Shown here: positions 7,961 through 11,602 of the stretch, piece by piece | Layout: each line of letters opens with the position of its first letter | How positions within the stretch are numbered: position 1 is the stretch's first letter | NCBI GenBank assembly: GCA_001783255.1 | Contig: MFRB01000014.1 | Span: 1-11,602, forward strand | Direction: 5' to 3' | From: Candidatus Magasanikbacteria bacterium RIFOXYD12_FULL_33_17 | Lineage (GTDB): Bacteria > Patescibacteriota > Patescibacteriia > Magasanikbacterales > UBA922 | Length of the DNA: 11,602 nt | Translations under genes and position numbers: made by a program | The notes under the pieces: generated by a model | What the model was told of the DNA's origin: nothing | Seen by the model: the letters and a program-made list of their open reading frames with translations, nothing else | Database searches by the model: none

Positions 7961-8992
7961 CTAGAATTGTTGTAAAAACTTTAGATTACCACTCTCCAAA
8001 TGTCTAATATCTTCAATACCATATTTTAACATAACAAGTCTGGTCAAACCAAAACCAAAAGCAAAACCTTGATATTCTTTTGGGTCAATATTACCAGCTT
8101 TAAGAACGTTAGGATGAATCATACCTGCACCAAAAATTTCCAACCAACCAGTATTTTTACAAACTCTACAACCACTTCCTTTGCATAGAAAACAAGTCAC
8201 TTCCCCATTTACACCAGGTTCTACAAAAGGATAAAATTTAGGACGAAGTTTTACTTGAGTATCTTCACCATAAAGATGTTTGACCATTCTTTCAATCACA
8301 CCTTTCATGTCACCAAAAGTAATATTTTTATCAATCACTACACCTTCTAATTGGTGAAAAGTATGTTCATGTCGTGGATCGGTTGCTTCATTACGAAAAA
8401 CTTTGCCCGGAACTATCATACGAAGTGGTGCGCCATATTTTTGCATAGCCCTGACTTGAACTGATGAAGTATGAGTACGCATTACCAAATTATCACGATT
8501 TTTGATATAAAAAGTGTCTTGCATATCACGAGCAGGATGATCATCAGGAATGTTGACTGCTTCAAAATTGTAAAATTCACTTTCAAGTTCAGGCCCATCA
8601 AGCACCATAAAACCCATAGAAGTGAAAAAATCTTCCAAATCATTTTGTACTAGAGTTACTGGATGCAAATGTCCTTTTCTTTCCACAGGTAATTTTGCTT
8701 GCGTAATATCTATTTTTTCAGTTTCAAGCAATGTTTCCCATTTATTATTTTCCAAAGTTTTTTTACTATTTTCAAACAATTCTTCCATTGCAGTTTTGAT
8801 AGTATTAGCCAAAGCACCCATTTCTTTTCTAGCGTCACCAGTCAACTCTTTCAAATTTTTCATAACTTCTGTCATCTCCCCTGCTTTGCGAGAAAAATAT
8901 TTGTTATAAAGCTCTTCCAGAGAATTTAAATCCTCAATTTTTTTCAAACTGTTTTCAAAATCTTTTTTTAATTTTTCCAGTTTATTTTTCAT
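7961..8992 (-). CDS. pheS: Phenylalanyl-tRNA synthetase alpha subunit
   Basis: The 343-residue catalytic subunit makes phenylalanyl-adenylate and transfers Phe to tRNA-Phe. The N-terminal ~90 residues are a charged helical hairpin that binds tRNA. The class II core follows: motif 1 around GHLHPVTLVQNDLEDFF (107-123), RTHTSS (172-177), motif 2 VFRNEATD (198-205) with HTFHQLEG (210-217), and motif 3 GFGLTRL (313-319). A CxxC-x4-CxxC cluster (C267, C270, C275, C278) sits before the conserved EIFGAGMIHPNVL segment and could bind zinc; I recall this variant in several phyla, while E. coli PheS lacks it. The start is the first in-frame ATG, with no Shine-Dalgarno. The stop is TAG, the only TAG stop seen here. 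pheT lies downstream on the same strand and they are probably co-transcribed. Confidence 0.97.
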   Translation of the reverse strand: MKNKLEKLKKDFENSLKKIEDLNSLEELYNKYFSRKAGEMTEVMKNLKELTGDARKEMGALANTIKTAMEELFENSKKTLENNKWETLLETEKIDITQAKLPVERKGHLHPVTLVQNDLEDFFTSMGFMVLDGPELESEFYNFEAVNIPDDHPARDMQDTFYIKNRDNLVMRTHTSSVQVRAMQKYGAPLRMIVPGKVFRNEATDPRHEHTFHQLEGVVIDKNITFGDMKGVIERMVKHLYGEDTQVKLRPKFYPFVEPGVNGEVTCFLCKGSGCRVCKNTGWLEIFGAGMIHPNVLKAGNIDPKEYQGFAFGFGLTRLVMLKYGIEDIRHLESGNLKFLQQF

Positions 8993-9009
8993 ATAAATTT
9001 AAAATTAAT

Positions 9010-9029
9010 TCTGCGTAAATCTGCGTTAT
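9010..9029. repeat. 10-bp tandem pair TCTGCGTAAA / TCTGCGTTAT
   Basis: Two direct 10-bp units, TCTGCGTAAA (9010-9019) and TCTGCGTTAT (9020-9029), sit in the 55-bp gap between rseP and pheS. Similar TCTGCGTAAA-type short-period repeats are, as far as I recall, dispersed in many bacterial genomes. With only two units this could be chance, but it is the GC-richest spot in an otherwise AT-only gap. Confidence 0.4.
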
Positions 9030-9047
9030 AATCAAATAAATCAGCAT

Positions 9048-10283
9048 CTAAAATAATTTTACAACATCTCTAAAAGTTACAACTACTACCAAAAGCATCA
9101 AAAGCAAAAATCCAATAGTATGAGCTATTTGCTCGTATTTCATTGGTACTGGTTTTCCAAATATTTTTTCCAAAATAACGAAAACAATTCTTCCTCCATC
9201 AAGTGCTGGTATTGGTAAAATATTGATAGCAGCAAGACTAAGTGACAACATAGCAATAATATTCAACAAATAATTAAATCCAAGCTTGGCACTTTGTCCC
9301 ACAATAGTGGCAATACCAACAGGACCAGCAACATCAGCTATCAAACCATTACCCAAAATAAGATTTTTTAATAAATAATAAAAACCTACAAAAATATTTG
9401 CCAACAATATAAAAGTTGCAGTAAATCCTTTGTAAATAGCCAAATACCAAGGATATTTAATTATACCAGCATCAACAAGAGCTATCCCAAGTTTTGGAGT
9501 ACTTGCATTTTTTATCATTTCAGGAGTTATTTTCAAAACCAAATTTTGTCCTGTTCTTTCAATAACTAATGACATTTCTTCACTACTATGTTCATTGACA
9601 TAAGTTACTAATTTTTGAGAATTTATTTCTTCACCTATCAATTTTTCTCCCTCAAACCAGTTCATATCAGCACTACCAATACGCAAAATTTTATCACCAA
9701 ATTGGATACCCGCAGCTTTGGCTGGTGAAGCATCTTCAACTTGTTCTACGACAACACTTGGTTTTTCTATTATTATAGCTTGAGGGTCATTGTCTCCGCC
9801 AGACAAATCAGTTGGCAGACCAATCATAAGTCCCAAACTCAAAACAACAAATGCCAAAATAACATTCATAGTCACACCAGCTGCCAATACAACTATTTTT
9901 TTCCAAGCTTTTTGCGCACCAAAACTATCATTGTCTTGTGAATTTTCACCATTTTCACCTTTTATTTTTACAAATCCACCCAAAGGCAACCAATTCAATG
10001 ACCATAAAGTAGATGGATATTCTTCTTCTCGTTCTTCTCCCCCAACAGTATTAGCCAAAGTAGATTTTTGTTTTTCTTTTTGTTCCTTAGTTTTGCCACT
10101 ACCAAAAATCCAAACAAATTTTTTACTTTGTGGATCACAATAAAAACCTAGAGCACGTGGTGGAAAACCAAAACCAAATTCAAAAACTTTCATACCACTC
10201 TTACGAGCTGTAATGAAATGACCAAATTCGTGAGCAACCACCAATAAACCTAAGATTAAAATAAATAGTAAAACTGTTAACAT
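9048..10283 (-). CDS. rseP: RseP-type site-2 protease (M50 zinc metalloprotease)
   Basis: A 411-residue intramembrane protease of the RseP/RasP family, which cuts membrane-bound anti-sigma factors or remnant signal peptides in the inner membrane. The first membrane segment carries the catalytic HEFGH (H18, E19, H22). WLPLGGFVKIKGE (98-110) is the conserved membrane-associated loop, and a PDZ domain covers about 178-255 (SPAKAAGIQFGDKIL). GPVGIA is at 320-325, and the third zinc ligand is D362 in LDGGR near the C-terminal membrane segments. Residues 50-92 are a lysine/glutamate-rich insertion absent from E. coli RseP; similar insertions are familiar in CPR homologues. There is no Shine-Dalgarno before the ATG. 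The gene is divergent from lemA and 55 bp upstream of pheS. The natural substrate cannot be told from this window. Confidence 0.93.
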   Translation of the reverse strand: MLTVLLFILILGLLVVAHEFGHFITARKSGMKVFEFGFGFPPRALGFYCDPQSKKFVWIFGSGKTKEQKEKQKSTLANTVGGEEREEEYPSTLWSLNWLPLGGFVKIKGENGENSQDNDSFGAQKAWKKIVVLAAGVTMNVILAFVVLSLGLMIGLPTDLSGGDNDPQAIIIEKPSVVVEQVEDASPAKAAGIQFGDKILRIGSADMNWFEGEKLIGEEINSQKLVTYVNEHSSEEMSLVIERTGQNLVLKITPEMIKNASTPKLGIALVDAGIIKYPWYLAIYKGFTATFILLANIFVGFYYLLKNLILGNGLIADVAGPVGIATIVGQSAKLGFNYLLNIIAMLSLSLAAINILPIPALDGGRIVFVILEKIFGKPVPMKYEQIAHTIGFLLLMLLVVVVTFRDVVKLF

Positions 10284-10287
10284 AAAA

Positions 10288-10405
10288 ATAAAAAGCTTGA
10301 AATGCTAGAAAAGCTTGAGAGGCTTAAAACGCAAAAACCTGAGAACATTCAGATACAATAGCATTTTAAGCTTTTTAGGCCTTTTGAGCCTTTCAAGCAT
10401 TTATA
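10288..10405. repeat. Inverted array of degenerate 9-bp units
   Basis: On the plus strand, 10288-10332 is five consecutive 9-bp units: ATAAAAAGC, TTGAAATGC, TAGAAAAGC, TTGAGAGGC and TTAAAACGC. After a 28-bp spacer, 10361-10405 holds five units of the reverse complement: GCATTTTAA, GCTTTTTAG, GCCTTTTGA, GCCTTTCAA and GCATTTATA. The consensus is about TTRAAARGC. The arms can pair as a long imperfect hairpin, with 27 of 33 positions identical if one unit is skipped. The array lies between divergent rseP and lemA, so a terminator role is unlikely. No protein is encoded. Confidence 0.75.
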
Positions 10406-10412
10406 AACATAA

Positions 10413-10441
10413 TTGACTAAATCGTCATAAAAAGGTAAAAT
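10413..10441 (+). promoter_or_regulatory. Candidate lemA promoter
   Basis: TTGACT (10413-10418) and TAAAAT (10436-10441) are separated by exactly 17 bases, a near-consensus sigma70-type promoter pointing into lemA. Predicted initiation near 10448 gives a leader of about 80 nt. It begins 7 bp after the 9-bp-unit array. The downstream genes S23 and htpX probably share this promoter. Confidence 0.65.
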
Positions 10442-10462
10442 AACCTTATAAATGACACAGAC

Positions 10463-10475
10463 ATTATGTCATAAT
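10463..10475. promoter_or_regulatory. 13-bp palindrome in lemA leader (possible operator)
   Basis: ATTATGTCATAAT is a perfect palindrome around a central T, located about 15 bases after the predicted lemA transcription start. A TGACA...TGTCA pair overlaps it (10453-10471). The position suits a repressor site, but AT-rich palindromes arise easily by chance and no regulator is encoded nearby. Confidence 0.3.
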
Positions 10476-10527
10476 TTAATTTATTTATCAAGTGAAATAT
10501 TATTTTCACACTAAACATAATACTAGT

Positions 10528-11091
10528 ATGATAGCATTATATGTTATTTTAGGTATAGTAGTACTCACAATCCTCTGGATGATTGGTGTCTACAATGGTC
10601 TTATTACTCTTCGTAACCGTACCAAGGAAGCTTGGAGTGATATCGACGTACAACTCAAACGTCGCCATGATTTGATCCCAAATCTTATAGCTAGTGTCAA
10701 AGGTTATATGACACACGAAAGAGGCTTGTTAGAAAATGTCACAAAATACCGTGCTGAAGCTATGTCTGCTCAAGAAGCTGGCAACACCCAAGCAATGGCT
10801 CAAGCTGAAAGCAAATTGGGAGGACTTATGCGTGATGTCAAAATTGCCATGGAAGCTTATCCAGATTTGAAAGCCAACCAAAACGTTGCTCAACTTATGG
10901 ACGAACTTTCAGATACTGAAAACAAAATCCAAGCTTCACGTAGATTTTACAATGGCCAAGTTCGTGACTTCAATACAAAAATTGAAGTATTCCCAAACAA
11001 TATGATCGCTGGAATGCTCAAATTTGAAAAATTCAATTTCTTTGAAGTGGAAGATGTCAAAGAAAGAGAAAATGTTACAGTAGAATTATAA
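10528..11091 (+). CDS. lemA: LemA family membrane protein
   Basis: A 187-residue LemA protein. One hydrophobic N-terminal segment (about 3-24) is followed by a long helical domain. The family signature is clear: LKRRHDLIPNLIASVKGYMTHE (about 43-64; the core is RRHDLIPNL), then the A/Q-rich helix, FNTKIEVFPNNMIAGM (148-163) and a short FEKFNFFEVED tail. The biochemical role of LemA is unclear; it is often encoded beside HtpX, a membrane metalloprotease, and may act with it in envelope quality control. I chose the ATG at 10528 because the membrane segment starts right after it. A GTG start at 10492 would add 12 residues with no family match. Neither start has a good Shine-Dalgarno. Confidence 0.93.
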   Translation: MIALYVILGIVVLTILWMIGVYNGLITLRNRTKEAWSDIDVQLKRRHDLIPNLIASVKGYMTHERGLLENVTKYRAEAMSAQEAGNTQAMAQAESKLGGLMRDVKIAMEAYPDLKANQNVAQLMDELSDTENKIQASRRFYNGQVRDFNTKIEVFPNNMIAGMLKFEKFNFFEVEDVKERENVTVEL

Positions 11092-11120
11092 CACGAATCA
11101 CGAGTCACGTATCCCGAGAC
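11092..11120 (+). repeat. Left heptad array of the S23 element
   Basis: Consecutive 7-bp units CACGAAT, CACGAGT, CACGTAT and CCCGAGA, plus a final C, follow the lemA stop codon with no gap. The consensus CACGAGN is the complement of the right array. Confidence 0.8.
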
Positions 11121-11130
11121 AATTTTTAAC

Positions 11131-11138
11131 AAAGGAGG
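11131..11138 (+). promoter_or_regulatory. Strong Shine-Dalgarno of the S23 gene
   Basis: AAAGGAGG lies three bases before the ATG at 11142. The match to the anti-Shine-Dalgarno is strong, but the spacing is short. It contrasts with lemA, rseP, pheS and the FG-GAP gene, none of which shows a comparable site, and supports a different origin for this ORF. Confidence 0.8.
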
Positions 11139-11141
11139 ACT

Positions 11142-11513
11142 ATGGAAGACAAACAATTCCACAAAAAACTTCGTAAGTTAATTGTAGATTATATTGTGGC
11201 GGGATACGAGACTTTAAAACAATTTCCTTCTGATGAAAAATATGGTATGACGTCTCAATGCAAAAGAGCACTTGTATCAATATTTTTAAATTACACTGAA
11301 GGCTATGCCAGAATAAGTAAAGGCGTGACAAAAAATTTATATGAAATTGCCTATGGTTCATTAAAAGAATCAATAGGTGTATTCTTTCTGGCTACAAAGA
11401 TGTATTTTATTCCAACAAAAAACTATATATCTTTGTTTAACCAAAAAGAAGAAATAGCCAAAATGCTATGGAAATCAATAGAAGGTATAGAACAAGACAA
11501 AAAAATTAAATAA
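11142..11513 (+). CDS. Four-helix-bundle protein, S23/IVP family
   Basis: A 123-residue protein of the family known from 23S rRNA intervening sequences (S23, IVP) and related in fold to Avd of diversity-generating retroelements. The family signature is present: FPSDEKYGMTSQCKRALVSI (28-47), then LNYTEGYARISKG (49-61) and a helix with YEIAYGSLKESIGVFFLATKM (about 67-87). Four amphipathic helices are expected over about 4-27, 34-56, 61-86 and 98-118. Family members form pentamers with a basic surface and probably bind nucleic acid; their cellular role is not settled. The start is fixed by the Shine-Dalgarno. The gene sits between lemA and htpX, inside inverted heptad arrays. No reverse transcriptase or variable repeat is seen in the window, so a DGR role is not supported. 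Confidence 0.9.
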   Translation: MEDKQFHKKLRKLIVDYIVAGYETLKQFPSDEKYGMTSQCKRALVSIFLNYTEGYARISKGVTKNLYEIAYGSLKESIGVFFLATKMYFIPTKNYISLFNQKEEIAKMLWKSIEGIEQDKKIK

Positions 11514-11525
11514 ACTAAATCAAAT

Positions 11526-11556
11526 GAGACTCGTGATACGTGTCTCGTGCCTCGTG
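11526..11556 (+). repeat. Right heptad array of the S23 element (inverted)
   Basis: After GAG come the 7-bp units ACTCGTG, ATACGTG, TCTCGTG and CCTCGTG, the reverse complement of CACGAGG, CACGAGA, CACGTAT and CACGAGT. It ends five bases before the next ATG and leaves that start with no visible Shine-Dalgarno. Confidence 0.8.
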
Positions 11557-11561
11557 AACAT

Positions 11562-11602
11562 ATGTACAATCAAATCGACTCAAACAAACGCAAAACAACC
11601 AT
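11562..11602 (+). CDS. htpX: Start of HtpX-like M48 metalloprotease (partial)
   Basis: Only 13 full codons remain before the window ends, reading MYNQIDSNKRKTT. This fits the N-terminus of HtpX proteins (M-Y-x-Q-I-x-x-N-K-R-K-T) that precedes the first membrane helix, and htpX is the usual neighbour of lemA. HtpX is a membrane zinc protease of envelope protein quality control; the HExxH motif would lie outside the window. No ribosome binding site is visible because the right heptad array abuts the start. The call rests on the short match and the gene context. Confidence 0.7.
   Translation, partial: MYNQIDSNKRKTT

Larger units (their letters stand above)
11092..11556 (+). mobile_element. Putative S23 (IVS-like) element inserted between lemA and htpX
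   Basis: The unit consists of a left array of 7-bp repeats (11092-11120), a strong ribosome binding site, an S23/four-helix-bundle ORF, and an inverted right array (11526-11556). The left array starts directly after the lemA TAA, and the right ends 5 bp before the ATG of the apparent htpX. About 24 of 29 positions match between the arms, including the variant unit CACGTAT at the same place in both, so the transcript can close into a stem around the gene. This copies the layout of 23S rRNA intervening sequences, which carry S23 ORFs between complementary ends. Mobility is inferred; no transposase, target duplication or second copy is visible. Confidence 0.5.

Noticed and set aside
7802..9047. 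T-box or attenuator control of pheST
   Set aside because: No T-box consensus, anti-terminator pair or Phe-rich leader peptide is seen before pheS (55-bp gap) or in the pheS-pheT gap.
10288..10405. Rho-independent terminator
   Set aside because: The hairpin sits between divergent genes, where no transcript ends, and is built of 9-bp repeats; a terminator explanation is not needed.
10492..10527. GTG start adding 12 residues to LemA
   Set aside because: The extra residues have no family match and the membrane segment begins right after the ATG at 10528, so the shorter form is preferred.
11092..11556. CRISPR array or diversity-generating retroelement
   Set aside because: The repeats are 7-bp units without spacers of fixed length, and no Cas gene, reverse transcriptase or template/variable repeat pair is present.
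1..11602. Alternative genetic code (TGA read as Gly or Trp), as in some CPR groups
   Set aside because: All long genes read through without in-frame TGA and use TGG for Trp; absence of TGA among seven stops is a small sample in an AT-rich genome.

Overview
The window looks like an AT-rich bacterial chromosome segment, most likely from a Patescibacteria/CPR lineage close to Parcubacteria. That placement is inferred from the gene style: a dnaE with an STRGSAAGS loop, a RseP with a long charged insertion, a small one-TM coiled-coil protein beginning MFETSKD, a lemA/htpX pair with an S23 four-helix-bundle gene between them, and several structured intergenic repeats. The standard code fits: no in-frame TGA is seen in any long gene, and the seven visible stops are six TAA and one TAG.

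Minus-strand block (10283 down to 1, transcribed right to left): rseP (site-2 protease), pheS and pheT (both subunits of phenylalanyl-tRNA synthetase), a secreted seven-repeat FG-GAP beta-propeller protein, a small membrane-anchored coiled-coil protein, and dnaE (DNA polymerase III alpha), which runs off the left edge. pheS and pheT are probably co-transcribed. The small membrane protein has its own promoter and terminator, so it is probably a separate unit. dnaE has its own candidate promoter behind a 317-bp spacer.

Plus-strand block (10413 to the right edge): a good sigma70-type promoter, lemA, an S23/four-helix-bundle gene, and the first 13 codons of what looks like htpX. LemA and HtpX are a recurrent membrane-associated pair. 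Here the pair is split by a roughly 465-bp unit: an S23-family ORF with an unusually strong ribosome binding site, bounded by inverted arrays of 7-bp units (consensus CACGAGN). This resembles the architecture of 23S rRNA intervening sequences, but in a protein operon, and is the best candidate for an unusual system in the window.

Between the genes are several structured repeats. (i) A hairpin repeat of the form TCATCC(C/T)GA...GGATCTTTCTTAA occurs before dnaE and before pheT, with conserved outer but different inner stems; the dnaE copy contains the Shine-Dalgarno sequence and start codon. (ii) An inverted array of 9-bp units lies between rseP and lemA. (iii) A 10-bp tandem pair (TCTGCGTAAA) precedes pheS. 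(iv) The inverted CACGAGN heptads flank the S23 gene. Most genes here lack a recognisable Shine-Dalgarno; the two clear ones (dnaE, S23) are both associated with repeat elements. DnaE also appears to have lost several metal ligands of its PHP domain while keeping the polymerase aspartates.
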